Shown here: one piece after another, positions 1 to 7,906 of the stretch
Layout: the number at the start of each line of letters is the position of its first letter
Position numbering within the stretch: the first letter of the stretch is position 1
Assembly: GCA_963725145.1 (NCBI GenBank)
Contig: CAVRXL010000012.1
Span: 1,846,563 to 1,910,562 of the forward strand
Direction of reading: 5' to 3'
DNA length: 64,000 bases
From: DATAEE01 sp963725145
Lineage (GTDB): Bacteria; Acidobacteriota; Vicinamibacteria; Vicinamibacterales; 2-12-FULL-66-21
Notes under the pieces: model-generated
The model's database searches: none
What the model saw: only the letters and a program-made list of their open reading frames with translations
Told to the model about the DNA's origin: nothing
Position numbers and translations under genes: made by a program

Positions 1-660
1 ATGACGTACACGCTCTTCGCCGTGGCGGCGGCGCGAGTCGCGCTGAAGACGCGTGACGTGCTGCTGCCGGATCTCCGCGGCCGCACGGTGAACGAAGCGA
101 ACGCCGTGCTGGCGGAGCTCGGGCTTCGGCTGAAGGTCGAGGAGGGGCGCCGGCTCGATCCGAAAGTGCCGGCCGGGCATATCGTTCTCCAAGAGCCGGC
201 GGTGGGTTCCACGACGCGGCGGGAGCGGAGCGTTAAGGTGTGGATCAGCGGCGGCCAGCGCCTGTTGAACGTGCCGGGGGTCGTCGGCGAGACGGACCGC
301 TCGGCTCAGATGCGCCTGCAGCAGGACGGGTTCCAGATTGGGTCGGTCGCCGAGATTCGCACAGGCGGCGTGCCCGCTGGGGCCGTGGTCGCGCAGGAGC
401 CGCCGGCCTCGGCGCCAGGCACCAGCGTGTCGCTGCTCGTCAACCGGGGCGAGCGCAGCGCGACGTACGTGATGCCGGATCTCATCGGCGTCAACGGCGA
501 TCGCGCGGCGGACATCCTCCGCCGCCGGGGATTTCGCGTCGCGCTCGTCGGCGATCATCCGTATCCGGGCGTGCCGGCGGGAATCGTGATTCGGCAGGCT
601 CCGCAGGGCGGTTTCCAGATCGCGCCGGGAGAGCCGATCTCTCTGGAAGTGAGTCGCTGA
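1..660 (+). CDS. PASTA-domain protein, 5' end probably cut by the window
   Basis: Three tandem PASTA-like repeats can be seen at about residues 20-85, 88-150 and 155-219. Each has the VPDLxG...A...L...G pattern and ends in a VxxxxSxG-like strand. PASTA repeats bind muropeptides and usually sit on periplasmic or cell-surface proteins such as penicillin-binding proteins or kinases. There is no catalytic domain here. The first 15 residues look like the end of a transmembrane or signal segment, so the true start is probably upstream of base 1 and the ATG at base 1 may be accidental. The gene points towards rpe, 174 bases downstream. Function beyond peptidoglycan binding is not known. Confidence 0.8.
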   Translation: MTYTLFAVAAARVALKTRDVLLPDLRGRTVNEANAVLAELGLRLKVEEGRRLDPKVPAGHIVLQEPAVGSTTRRERSVKVWISGGQRLLNVPGVVGETDRSAQMRLQQDGFQIGSVAEIRTGGVPAGAVVAQEPPASAPGTSVSLLVNRGERSATYVMPDLIGVNGDRAADILRRRGFRVALVGDHPYPGVPAGIVIRQAPQGGFQIAPGEPISLEVSR

Positions 661-763
661 TCGAATTTCAGCCGGTACGCAACCAATAACGAGTCGACGC
701 GCTGAGAAACTGCGAACAGCCTTGAGCCCGCGCAAGGCGCGAAGCCGCCGAGCGCGAGCGAGC

Positions 764-824
764 GGGGGTGGGGCCCCGCGAGCAGGAAGAAACGTGGTAG
801 GCGCTGGGGGTGGGGCCCCAGCGC
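764..824. repeat. Two copies of a 14-base GC element, second one in a hairpin
   Basis: The 14-mer GGGGGTGGGGCCCC occurs at 764-777 and again at 806-819, exactly 42 bases apart. The second copy is the core of a hairpin at 801-824 (9-bp stem GCGCTGGGG with its complement, 6-base loop). It lies just upstream of rpe and has no T-run, so it does not look like an ordinary intrinsic terminator. No gene is seen between 661 and 834. Confidence 0.6.
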
Positions 825-834
825 AAACCAAAGA

Positions 835-1515
835 ATGATCAAGATCGCTCCATCCATCCTGTCCGCCGACTTCGCCGCCCTTGGCGAGGCGATCCGCGCC
901 GCCGAGCGCGGCGGGGCCGATCTGATCCATGTCGACGTCATGGACGGTCACTTCGTGCCGAACATCACGATCGGCCCTCCGGTCGTCCGCGCCGTGAAGA
1001 AGGCCGCGACGGTTCCGCTCGACGTCCACCTCATGATCAGCCAGCCGGATCTCTTCATCGGCGCGTTCGCGGAAGCCGGGGCATCGATGATCTCGGTCCA
1101 CGTCGAGGTGCTCCCTCACCTGCACCGGACCGTGGCGTTCATCCGCAGCCTGGGCGTCAAGGCCGGGGTCGTGCTGAACCCGTCCACGCCCGTGGTCGCG
1201 CTCGAGGAAATCGCGGGGGACGTGGACTACGTGCTCGTGATGTCGGTCAACCCCGGCTTTGGAGGTCAGACTTTCATCCCGCGCAGCGAGTCCAAGGTAC
1301 GGGCGGTCCGCGCGCTGCTCGACCAGGCCGGCAGCCGCGCGCCTGTCGAGGTGGACGGCGGCGTCGACGAGACGAACGCCGGCCGCCTCGTCTCTGCAGG
1401 GGCGTCCATTCTGGTCGCCGGACAGGCGATCTTCGGGAGGCCGGACATCGCCGGCGCGATACGTGGCCTTCGGGCCGCGGCCGAGGCAGGCGCCGGCGCC
1501 GGGCGCCCGGCCTGA
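835..1515 (+). CDS. rpe: Ribulose-phosphate 3-epimerase
   Basis: Interconverts ribulose-5-phosphate and xylulose-5-phosphate in the pentose phosphate pathway, in the cytoplasm. The 226-residue length is usual for the family. Signature stretches of the TIM barrel are present in order: KIAPSILSADF at the N-terminus, HVDVMDGHFVPN, DVHLMI, MSVNPGFGGQ and the VDGGV strand near residue 180. The metal-binding His and Asp residues in DVMDGH and DVHLM are retained. The C-terminus is a short Ala/Gly-rich tail. The stop codon lies two bases before the GTG of the thioesterase gene, so the two are probably co-transcribed. Confidence 0.96.
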   Translation: MIKIAPSILSADFAALGEAIRAAERGGADLIHVDVMDGHFVPNITIGPPVVRAVKKAATVPLDVHLMISQPDLFIGAFAEAGASMISVHVEVLPHLHRTVAFIRSLGVKAGVVLNPSTPVVALEEIAGDVDYVLVMSVNPGFGGQTFIPRSESKVRAVRALLDQAGSRAPVEVDGGVDETNAGRLVSAGASILVAGQAIFGRPDIAGAIRGLRAAAEAGAGAGRPA

Positions 1516-1517
1516 TC

Positions 1518-1913
1518 GTGCCGGCCTCGGTCTCTGCCGTTCGCGTCCGCTACGCGGAAACCGACAAGATGGGGGTCGTGTACTACGCGAACTACTTCGT
1601 GTGGTTCGAGGTGGCGCGCGCCGACCTGCTGCGTTCGCTCGGCTGGACGTATCGCGAGATGGAGGAAGAAGGCGTCGCGCTTCCCGTCATCGAAGCGCAG
1701 TGCGAGTACAGGCAGCCGGCGCGATACGATGACGAGCTGGACGTCAAAGCGGAAGGATCGCTGCTCTCCATGGTGCGCATGCAGTTCGAGTACGAGGTCA
1801 TCCGGAAGATCGACGGGACGATCGCGGCGGTCGGCCGCACGGTGCACGCGGCGCTCGACCGCGGCGGGCGTCCCTGCCGGCTGCCGGAGCGGATCCGAAA
1901 GGCCTTCGCATGA
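1518..1913 (+). CDS. Acyl-CoA thioesterase, YbgC/4-hydroxybenzoyl-CoA type
   Basis: A 131-residue single hot-dog domain protein. The family signature ETDKMGVVYYANYFVWFE is near the N-terminus (about residues 14-31), with the catalytic Asp of the ETD motif. Such enzymes hydrolyse acyl-CoA or acyl-ACP thioesters in the cytoplasm. YbgC members are linked to the Tol-Pal envelope system, but the substrate here cannot be told from sequence. The start is taken as GTG 1518 because the preceding frame is only the antisense shadow of rpe and homology begins a few residues later. The stop overlaps the ATG of the next gene by 4 bases. Confidence 0.9.
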   Translation: MPASVSAVRVRYAETDKMGVVYYANYFVWFEVARADLLRSLGWTYREMEEEGVALPVIEAQCEYRQPARYDDELDVKAEGSLLSMVRMQFEYEVIRKIDGTIAAVGRTVHAALDRGGRPCRLPERIRKAFA

Positions 1914-2860
1914 AAGCCGTCGTCACCGGCTGCGCCGGGTTCATCGGATCGCACCTCTCCACGGCGTTGCTCGATCGCGGCGCCGACGTAACCGGCCTGG
2001 ATTGCTTCACGAACTACTACCCGCGCGCGGCGAAGGAGGCGAACCTCGCGCCGCTCCGAGACCGGCGCGGTTTCCGATTCGTTGAGGACCGTCTGGAGAC
2101 AACAGATCTCGCGCCACTCCTCGACGGCGCGACGCACGTGTTCCATCTGGCCGCGCAAGCGGGCGTGCGCAAGAGCTGGGGCCGCGATTTCCGCACCTAC
2201 ACGGTGGACAACGTCGACGCGACGCAGACGCTTCTGGAGGCCGTCAAAGAACGACCGCTCGTCCGTCTCGTCTACGCGTCGAGCTCGTCGGTCTATGGCG
2301 ACGCCGCGGAGATTCCGATGCGCGAGGACGCGCGGCCGCAGCCCGTCTCGCCGTACGGCGTCACCAAGCTGGCCGCCGAGCAACTCTGCAACCTCTATCA
2401 CGCCAACTTCGGCGTGCCGGCGGTCTCGTTGCGCTACTTCACGGTGTACGGACCGCGGCAGCGCCCCGACATGGCGTTTCACCGATTCCTGCGCGCCGCC
2501 CTGGAAGGCGATCCGATCACGCTGTACGGCGACGGCAGTCAGACCCGCGACTTCACGTTCGTCGGGGATGCCGTCGCGGCGACGCTCGCCGCGGGCGACC
2601 GCGGCGCGCCCGGCGGCGTCTACAACATCGGGGGAGGCTCACGCGTCTCGATGAACGAGGTGCTGGTGCTCATCGAACGCGTGACGGGCCGGCCGCTCGA
2701 CGTGCGCCGCGAGCCGCCGCAAAAGGGGGACATGCGCGATACCTACGCCGATACGTCGCGGGCGCGTGCCGACCTTCGCTTTGCCCCGTCGGTGACCCTG
2801 GAAGAGGGCCTCCGGGCCGAGAAAGACTGGCTCGCCGGCCTCTCGGTTTCCCTGTCATGA
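1910..2860 (+). CDS. NAD-dependent sugar epimerase/dehydratase
   Basis: A 316-residue extended short-chain dehydrogenase. The N-terminal Rossmann motif TGCAGFIGSHL binds NAD(P). The catalytic SSS...YGVTK (Ser and Tyr-x3-Lys) lies near residues 125-160, and RYFTVYGPRQRPDMA follows. This arrangement is typical of UDP-glucose/UDP-glucuronate 4-epimerases acting on nucleotide sugars for envelope glycans. The exact substrate is not determined. It starts in an ATGA overlap with the thioesterase and itself overlaps bamD by 4 bases, so it belongs to the rpe-to-bamD operon. Confidence 0.88.
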   Translation: MKAVVTGCAGFIGSHLSTALLDRGADVTGLDCFTNYYPRAAKEANLAPLRDRRGFRFVEDRLETTDLAPLLDGATHVFHLAAQAGVRKSWGRDFRTYTVDNVDATQTLLEAVKERPLVRLVYASSSSVYGDAAEIPMREDARPQPVSPYGVTKLAAEQLCNLYHANFGVPAVSLRYFTVYGPRQRPDMAFHRFLRAALEGDPITLYGDGSQTRDFTFVGDAVAATLAAGDRGAPGGVYNIGGGSRVSMNEVLVLIERVTGRPLDVRREPPQKGDMRDTYADTSRARADLRFAPSVTLEEGLRAEKDWLAGLSVSLS

Positions 2861-3657
2861 GGATCAGTTTTGTAATGTCGAGAGTCAGTTTGGTGCTTCT
2901 GATGTCGGTTCTGGCGGGCTGTGCGAGCGGACCCTCCGATCCGCCGACCGGGACGCCTGAACCGGACAAGTTCCTCTTCGAGCGCGGCACCGCGGCGCTC
3001 GAGGAGCGCAAGTGGCTGAACGCGCGGGAGTACTTCCGCAGGCTCGTGGACACCTACCCGCAGAGCCCCTACCGGGCGGACGCGAAGCTCGGGATCGGCG
3101 ACAGTTACCTCGGAGACGGCACTACCGAGGGAAAAATCCTTGGTATCAACGAGTTCCGCGAATTTCTGACCTTCTTCCCCACGCATAGACGGGCGGACTA
3201 CGCCCAGTACAAGCTCGGGATGGGCCATTTCCTGCAAATGCTAGCCCCTCAGCGGGACCAGACCGAAACCCGCGAGGCGATCAAGGAATTCGAGACCTTC
3301 GTCGAGCGGTATCCCAACAGCCCCTTGATGGGCGAGGTCAGGGAGAAGCTCAGGGCTGCTCGGGACCGGCTGGCGTCGGCGGACTACGAAGTCGGGTTGT
3401 TCTATTTCCGGAGTCGCTGGTACCCCGGAGCCATAGACCGCTTCAAGGTGCTGTTGGCGCGCGACGCGGAGTACACGTTTCGGGACGCTGTGTACTTTCA
3501 TCTCGCGGAATCGCTCGTCAGGATGAACCAGGGCGCCGAGGCGCTGCCCTACTTCGAGCGGCTGGTGAAAGAGTTCGAGAAGAGCGAGTTCCTTGAAGAG
3601 ACGCAGAAACGAATCACGGAGCTGAAAGCCACCAATGCGAAAGCCAAGACTCTCTGA
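2857..3657 (+). CDS. bamD: Outer-membrane assembly lipoprotein BamD-like
   Basis: A 266-residue exported lipoprotein. The signal sequence is followed by the lipobox LAGC (Cys about residue 22). The mature part consists of TPR-like helices beginning FLFERGTAALEERKWLNAREYFRRLVDTYPQSPYR, the hallmark of BamD/ComL. In the Bam complex this protein helps insert beta-barrel proteins in the outer membrane, which fits a host with TonB-dependent receptors. An insertion around residues 85-100 (GDGTTEGKILG) is longer than in E. coli BamD. The ATG overlaps the epimerase stop. Confidence 0.88.
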   Translation: MRISFVMSRVSLVLLMSVLAGCASGPSDPPTGTPEPDKFLFERGTAALEERKWLNAREYFRRLVDTYPQSPYRADAKLGIGDSYLGDGTTEGKILGINEFREFLTFFPTHRRADYAQYKLGMGHFLQMLAPQRDQTETREAIKEFETFVERYPNSPLMGEVREKLRAARDRLASADYEVGLFYFRSRWYPGAIDRFKVLLARDAEYTFRDAVYFHLAESLVRMNQGAEALPYFERLVKEFEKSEFLEETQKRITELKATNAKAKTL

Positions 3658-3658
3658 C

Positions 3659-4429
3659 ATGACACGCCCGGTGCTGCTGGTCACCACGTCACTCGCGGTG
3701 CTCGTGTGCGCCGCCGCCGCCGGGGCGCAGATCGTCCCGTCGTCGCGCGCCGGCCTGCCGCGGACCGGAGAGCTCGACATCGCTTGCGGACCACGCGCGG
3801 TTAATGGCCTTCCCACTCCGGGCCTGACCGTCCTCGGCTCTCAGCAGGGCACCAAGGGTCTCATCGCGCCGTATCACGGCCTGGTCGTGAACGGCGGGTC
3901 GAACCAGGGTTTGAAGGCGGGTCAGGAGTACTGGGTTCGCCGCGTCATCCCGCCGATGGATCGCGGACGCACGAAATGGACGGAAGGCCAGCCGATCGGC
4001 ATTCACACCGCGGGTTGGGTGCGGATTGTCAGGGTCGAGGCCGATCGCGCGGTTGCCGATTCGGTGTACGCCTGCGACGGCTATGAAATCGGTGACTATC
4101 TCGAGCCGTATTCGCCGCCGTCAGCCGATCCGAAGGTGATTCCCGGCGGCGAGCCTGACTACGAGAATCCGGGCATGGTCCTCTTCGGCGACGAGCGGCG
4201 CGCGATGAGCGCGGGCACGTCAATGATGGTGATCGATAAAGGATCGGATCATGGCGTCAAGGCGGGCCAGCAGTTGACGGTATATCGGCGATCCCTGAAT
4301 GGAGACGGCCCGATCCACTCAGTCGCCCGCGGCACGGCGATCGCGGTGAGCCCCGAAAGCGCGATGGTCCGTCTGGACGGGGCGCGCGACGCGGTGTATG
4401 CCGGCGACCTTGTCGCTCTGCACAGGTAA
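3659..4429 (+). CDS. Exported protein of unknown function with two GLKAGQ repeats
   Basis: A 256-residue protein starting at ATG 3659, one base after the bamD stop. An in-frame ATG at 3635 inside bamD is less likely because the signal peptide (TRPVLLVTTSLAVLVCAAAAGAQ) begins at 3659. Two related segments are visible, NGGSNQGLKAGQEYWVRR and IDKGSDHGVKAGQQLTVYRR, about 115 residues apart. They resemble small beta folds seen in FlgT-like or LysM-associated periplasmic proteins. No catalytic motif is recognised. Its last 111 bases overlap the 3' end of pgsA on the other strand. Its position after bamD suggests an envelope role, by context only. Confidence 0.7.
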   Translation: MTRPVLLVTTSLAVLVCAAAAGAQIVPSSRAGLPRTGELDIACGPRAVNGLPTPGLTVLGSQQGTKGLIAPYHGLVVNGGSNQGLKAGQEYWVRRVIPPMDRGRTKWTEGQPIGIHTAGWVRIVRVEADRAVADSVYACDGYEIGDYLEPYSPPSADPKVIPGGEPDYENPGMVLFGDERRAMSAGTSMMVIDKGSDHGVKAGQQLTVYRRSLNGDGPIHSVARGTAIAVSPESAMVRLDGARDAVYAGDLVALHR

Positions 4430-5014
4430 CGACGCGTCCGGCTCGACCGGCGTCCGGCTCCAGGGCGAGAGCACCTGCTGGAAGCGGCGGTAGTAGTCGA
4501 TCCCCGACGCGACCGCCGTGACGAGCGCCAACCACAGCGCCGCCTGCCCGAGCACGAAGAACCCCTGCATGTGATCCCGTCCAGGGATCAAGAGCAGGAT
4601 CGCGACGACCTGCGTCGTCATCTTGAGTTTTCCGAGCGGCGACGCCGGGATCGTCACGCCCCGAGCGTGGCCGACGCTGCGTAGCACCGTGACCGCGAAC
4701 TCGCGCCCCAGGATGACTGCGACCATCCAGGCGGGCGCGAGATCCATCTGCACGAGGGACACGAGCGCGGCGGTGACGAGCAGCTTGTCCGCCAGCGGAT
4801 CCATGAGCTGCCCGAGGGTGGTCACCTGCTTGCGCCGGCGCGCCAGGTAGCCGTCGAGCCAGTCGGTCAGGGCCGCGATCGCGAAGATCGCCGCGCCGAC
4901 CAGTTCCTTGCGCACGCCGAGAATCAACCGTCCCTCGAACTTGGTCAAGAGCACGACCACGAGCAGCGGGACCAGGAACAGGCGCGCGAGCGTGAGCGTG
5001 TTCGGAAGATTCAT
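4319..5014 (-). CDS. pgsA: CDP-diacylglycerol--glycerol-3-phosphate 3-phosphatidyltransferase
   Basis: Integral membrane enzyme making phosphatidylglycerol phosphate from CDP-diacylglycerol and glycerol-3-phosphate. The CDP-alcohol phosphotransferase signature DG-x2-AR-x8-G-x3-D-x3-D is complete in DGYLARRRKQVTTLGQLMDPLADK. Hydrophobic helices surround it. The start is taken at the usual MNLPNTLTLAR; an in-frame ATG at 5032 would add 6 residues. The C-terminus has about 50 extra hydrophilic residues that run antisense through the end of the exported-protein gene. A second, shorter paralog lies at 42765-43322. Confidence 0.9.
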   Translation of the reverse strand: MNLPNTLTLARLFLVPLLVVVLLTKFEGRLILGVRKELVGAAIFAIAALTDWLDGYLARRRKQVTTLGQLMDPLADKLLVTAALVSLVQMDLAPAWMVAVILGREFAVTVLRSVGHARGVTIPASPLGKLKMTTQVVAILLLIPGRDHMQGFFVLGQAALWLALVTAVASGIDYYRRFQQVLSPWSRTPVEPDASLPVQSDKVAGIHRVARPVQTDHRAFGAHRDRRAAGD

Positions 5015-5058
5015 CCGCGGCAGCGGCATCATTCTAGATGATATGATTGCCGATTGTC

Positions 5059-6114
5059 ATGAAGGCCATCCTGCTCGCCGGTGGCAAGGGGACGCGGCTG
5101 CGCCCGCTCACGGTTCACACGCCCAAGCCCATCGTCCCGATCTTCGACCGGCCGTTCCTCTACTATCAGCTCGATTTGCTCCGCCAGCTGCCCGAGATCG
5201 ATGAAGTCATCCTGAGCCTCAACTACCAGCCGCGGCGCATCGAGGAGATCTTCGGCGACGGCGACGACATCGGCATCCGCCTCCGCTACGTCGTCGAGCC
5301 GATGCCGCTCGGCACCGCCGGCGCCGTGAAGTATGCCGAGCAGTACCTGTCGGACTCGGTCGTCGTGTTCAACGGCGACGTGCTGACCGCGGTGGATCTC
5401 GCGGCGGTCCTGAAGCTCCATCGCGAGCGGCGGGCGAAGGCGACGATCGTGCTGACGCCGGTCGAGAACCCTTCGGCGTACGGCCTGGTCGAAACGGATG
5501 CGGCGGGCAACGTGCAGCGGTTCCTCGAGAAGCCGTCCCCCGATCAGATCACCTGCGACACCATCAACGCCGGCATCTACGTGCTCGAGCCCGAGACCTT
5601 CGACCGGATTCCGAAAGACACGGCGTGGTCCATCGAGCGCAGCTACTTCCCGTCGCTCGTCGAGCGCGGGGAAACGTTCGTCGCCTATGTCTACCGGGGA
5701 TACTGGATCGACATCGGAACGCCGGAGAAGTACCTCCAGGTGCACCGGGACGTCATGGACGGCCGGTTTTCCGCGCCGCCGTTCAACGGCGACGGCCCAT
5801 CCGCGCGGATCGCGCCCGACGCGCGCCTCGAGCCGGGCGCCGTCGTGGAGGGGCCCTGCTTCGTCGATGCCGGGGCCGTGGTGAAGGCCGGCGCGCGCGT
5901 TCTTCCCTACTCCGTCATCGGTCGCCATGTCCATATCGAGGAAGAGGCGGTCGTTGACGGGTCGATCCTCTGGGCGAACACACGGGTGTGTCGAGAAGCG
6001 ACGGTGCGCCGCGCGATTGTCGGGCGCCATTGCCACATCGGCCGCGCCGCCTCTGTCGAGCCAGGCACGGTGCTCGGCGACAAATCAGTTCTCACCGACT
6101 ACACCAGGCACTAG
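5059..6114 (+). CDS. Sugar-1-phosphate nucleotidyltransferase, GDP-mannose pyrophosphorylase-like
   Basis: A 351-residue enzyme forming an NDP-sugar from a sugar-1-phosphate and an NTP. The N-terminal nucleotidyltransferase motif LLAGGKGTRLRPLT is followed by PKPIVPI. FNGDVL (about residues 110-115) supplies the metal-binding Asp. FLEKP and GYWIDIGTPEKYLQ are typical of this family. From about residue 240 there is a left-handed beta-helix with hexapeptide repeats (ARIAPDARLEPGAVVEGPC...). ATG 5059 is preferred over an upstream TTG because it begins MKAILLAGGKG. It is 2 bases from phosphomannomutase, and together they make activated hexoses. GDP-mannose or dTDP/UDP-glucose product cannot be settled. 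Confidence 0.9.
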   Translation: MKAILLAGGKGTRLRPLTVHTPKPIVPIFDRPFLYYQLDLLRQLPEIDEVILSLNYQPRRIEEIFGDGDDIGIRLRYVVEPMPLGTAGAVKYAEQYLSDSVVVFNGDVLTAVDLAAVLKLHRERRAKATIVLTPVENPSAYGLVETDAAGNVQRFLEKPSPDQITCDTINAGIYVLEPETFDRIPKDTAWSIERSYFPSLVERGETFVAYVYRGYWIDIGTPEKYLQVHRDVMDGRFSAPPFNGDGPSARIAPDARLEPGAVVEGPCFVDAGAVVKAGARVLPYSVIGRHVHIEEEAVVDGSILWANTRVCREATVRRAIVGRHCHIGRAASVEPGTVLGDKSVLTDYTRH

Positions 6115-6116
6115 CC

Positions 6117-7472
6117 ATGATTCTCGATCCGGGCGTTTTCAAGGCATACGACATCCGCGGGATTTACGGAAAGGAGATCGACGAGGCGGCGGCGCACGAC
6201 ATCGGGCGAGCGTTCGTCGCGTATCTGAAGCCGAAGCGGATCGCCGTCGGCCGCGACATGCGCGTGTCGGCCCCCGCGGTCGCCTCGGCGTTCATCGACG
6301 GCGCCCGCGAGCAGGGAGCCGACGTAGTCGACTACGGTCTCATCGGCACGGACATGCTCTACTACGCCGTCGCGCGCGACGCCCACGACGGCGGCGCGGT
6401 GATTACGGCCTCGCACAATCCCAAGGAGTACATCGGCGCCAAGCTCGTGAGGCGCGAGGCGTTTCCGCTCAGCGGCGACGCGGGGATCGGCGACATCCGC
6501 GAGATGGTCGTCAAGCGCGCGATTCCCGCCCCGCCCGGACGCCGGGGAGCGCTCACGCGCCAGGATGTGCTGGACGAGTACATCGAGCACGTCCTTTCGT
6601 TCATCGACGTGTCGGCGATCAAGCCTTTCAATGTCGTGCTCGACGCCGGCAGCGGCATCGCCGGGCTGGTGGCCCCGCCGCTCTTCGATCGGCTGCCGTG
6701 CCGGACGACGAGGCTGTGCTTCGAGGTGGACGGCACCTTCCCGAACCACGAAGCGAATCCCCTCATCGAAGAGAACCGCCGCGACATCGTCGAGCGCGTG
6801 GTCCGCGAGAAAGCGGACGTCGGCATCGCGTGGGACGGAGACGCCGATCGCTGCTTTTTCATCGACGGCAACGGTGAGTTCATCGCGGGCGATTTCGTCA
6901 CGGCGCTGCTGGCCCAGGCGTTCCTGTTGAAGCATCCGGGCTCGAAGATCGTCTACGACGTGCGTGCGAGCTACGCCGTCAGGGACATCGTGGCGGAGCA
7001 TGGGGGCACGGCGCTAATCAACCGGGTCGGGCACGCGTTCTTCAAGCGGAGGATGCGCGAGGAGAACGCCATCTTCGGCGGCGAGGTCACGGGCCACTAT
7101 TACTTCCGGGACAATTTCTACGCCGACAACGGCTTCATCCCCGCGCTGTTGATCCTCGAGCTGATGTCGAAGAAGGGACAAACGCTCGCCCAGTTGCTCG
7201 ATCCGCTGCGCGAGAAGTACTTCATCTCGGGGGAGATCAACACCAAGGTCGGCGACATGAAGATCGTGGAGGCGAAGATCGCCGGCCTGGCGGCGAAGTA
7301 CTCCGACGGCCGCCAGTCGACGCTGGACGGTATTTCGGTCGAGTACGACGACTGGCACTTCAACGTCCGCCCCTCGAACACCGAACCGCTTCTGCGGCTC
7401 AACCTGGAAGGGTTGACGAAAGAGATCATGGAGCGCCGGCGCGACGAGGTGCTGGCTTTTATCCGCTCGTAG
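6117..7472 (+). CDS. Phosphomannomutase/phosphoglucomutase
   Basis: A 451-residue alpha-D-phosphohexomutase that interconverts hexose-6-phosphates and hexose-1-phosphates. FKAYDIRGIYG marks the N-terminus. The phosphoserine loop is ITASHNPKEYIG (about residues 95-106), the metal-binding loop is AWDGDADRC (about 237-245), GGEVTGHYYFRD is the sugar-binding loop, and RPSNTEPLLRLN is the phosphate-binding loop near the C-terminus. All key motifs are intact. The start at 6117 is the first ATG after the upstream stop, 2 bases away, so it forms an operon with the nucleotidyltransferase. It supplies Man-1-P or Glc-1-P for glycan synthesis. Confidence 0.93.
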   Translation: MILDPGVFKAYDIRGIYGKEIDEAAAHDIGRAFVAYLKPKRIAVGRDMRVSAPAVASAFIDGAREQGADVVDYGLIGTDMLYYAVARDAHDGGAVITASHNPKEYIGAKLVRREAFPLSGDAGIGDIREMVVKRAIPAPPGRRGALTRQDVLDEYIEHVLSFIDVSAIKPFNVVLDAGSGIAGLVAPPLFDRLPCRTTRLCFEVDGTFPNHEANPLIEENRRDIVERVVREKADVGIAWDGDADRCFFIDGNGEFIAGDFVTALLAQAFLLKHPGSKIVYDVRASYAVRDIVAEHGGTALINRVGHAFFKRRMREENAIFGGEVTGHYYFRDNFYADNGFIPALLILELMSKKGQTLAQLLDPLREKYFISGEINTKVGDMKIVEAKIAGLAAKYSDGRQSTLDGISVEYDDWHFNVRPSNTEPLLRLNLEGLTKEIMERRRDEVLAFIRS

Positions 7473-7495
7473 CAGCCCTAAAGGGCTGCGCTACG
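7468..7495. repeat. REP-like imperfect palindrome over the mutase stop codon
   Basis: CGTAGC pairs with GCTACG, and AGCCCT pairs with AGGGCT, with a 2-base loop and a 2-base bulge. It overlaps the TAG of the mutase gene. There is no T-run after it. It could act as a weak transcription end or mRNA stabiliser. Confidence 0.55.
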
Positions 7496-7499
7496 TAGT

Positions 7500-7527
7500 G
7501 GGCTTGGGGCCTGGGGCTCGGGGATTG
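7500..7527. repeat. Four degenerate tandem heptamers (GGGCTTG family)
   Basis: The bases read as consecutive 7-mers GGGCTTG, GGGCCTG, GGGCTCG and GGGATTG. The array lies in the 248-base gap between the mutase and tRNA-Gly. The rest of that gap has a 7-bp hairpin (CTTCAGG/CCTGAAG near 7572-7599) and a 20-base element shared with 33900-33919, but no gene. Confidence 0.6.
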
Positions 7528-7720
7528 TGGTACGAGGCTTCAGCCGGGAAAACCTTTGAGTTCTCCTTCAGGGACTGGTACTCCTGAAGACTGACGGTCC
7601 GGGGGAAGTGAAGCTGAAGGCGCTCGGGTTATGAGCGCACTGAGTTCCAGAGTCAAGGACGGAGCGAACGAGCGCATGCGAGTGAGCCGCGCGAGGGGAG
7701 CGGGGATTGTCGGGGAATAA

Positions 7721-7790
7721 GCGGGCTACGGGAATCGAACCCGTCTAGCTGGCTTGGGAAGCCAGAGCATTACCACTATGCTAAGCCCGC
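7721..7790 (-). tRNA. tRNA-Gly (anticodon CCC)
   Basis: Read on the minus strand, the acceptor stem GCGGGCT pairs with AGCCCGC. The anticodon stem CTGGC/GCCAG encloses the loop TTCCCAA, giving anticodon CCC for GGG codons. The T arm ACGGG-TTCGATT-CCCGT is perfect. The CCA end is not encoded. It stands alone between protein genes. Confidence 0.95.
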
Positions 7791-7876
7791 ACGTAGGCTG
7801 ATTCGCGATTATACCCAAACCCCAAGCCTGCCTCGCCGAAGCGGCTCCGCGTTCGGCGCTTCGGCCGCGAAGGCGG

Positions 7877-7904
7877 GCCCCGAGCCCCAGGCCCCCAAGC
7901 CCCG
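7877..7904. repeat. Four degenerate tandem heptamers (GCCCCNN family)
   Basis: Consecutive 7-mers GCCCCGA, GCCCCAG, GCCCCCA, AGCCCCG sit in the 116-base gap between tRNA-Gly and the small membrane protein. They are the reverse-complement type of the array at 7500-7527 and of the array in gmk. A shorter pair CCCAAAC/CCCAAGC is at 7814-7827. Confidence 0.55.
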
Positions 7905-7906
7905 GA

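Noticed and set aside
3635..3658. Start of the exported protein at ATG 3635
   Set aside because: It lies inside bamD and would put eight polar residues before the signal peptide; ATG 3659 fits better.
5029..7001. Long minus-strand frames opposite the nucleotidyltransferase and mutase genes
   Set aside because: The plus-strand frames carry clear family motifs; the minus-strand ones are Arg/Asp-rich low-complexity shadows.
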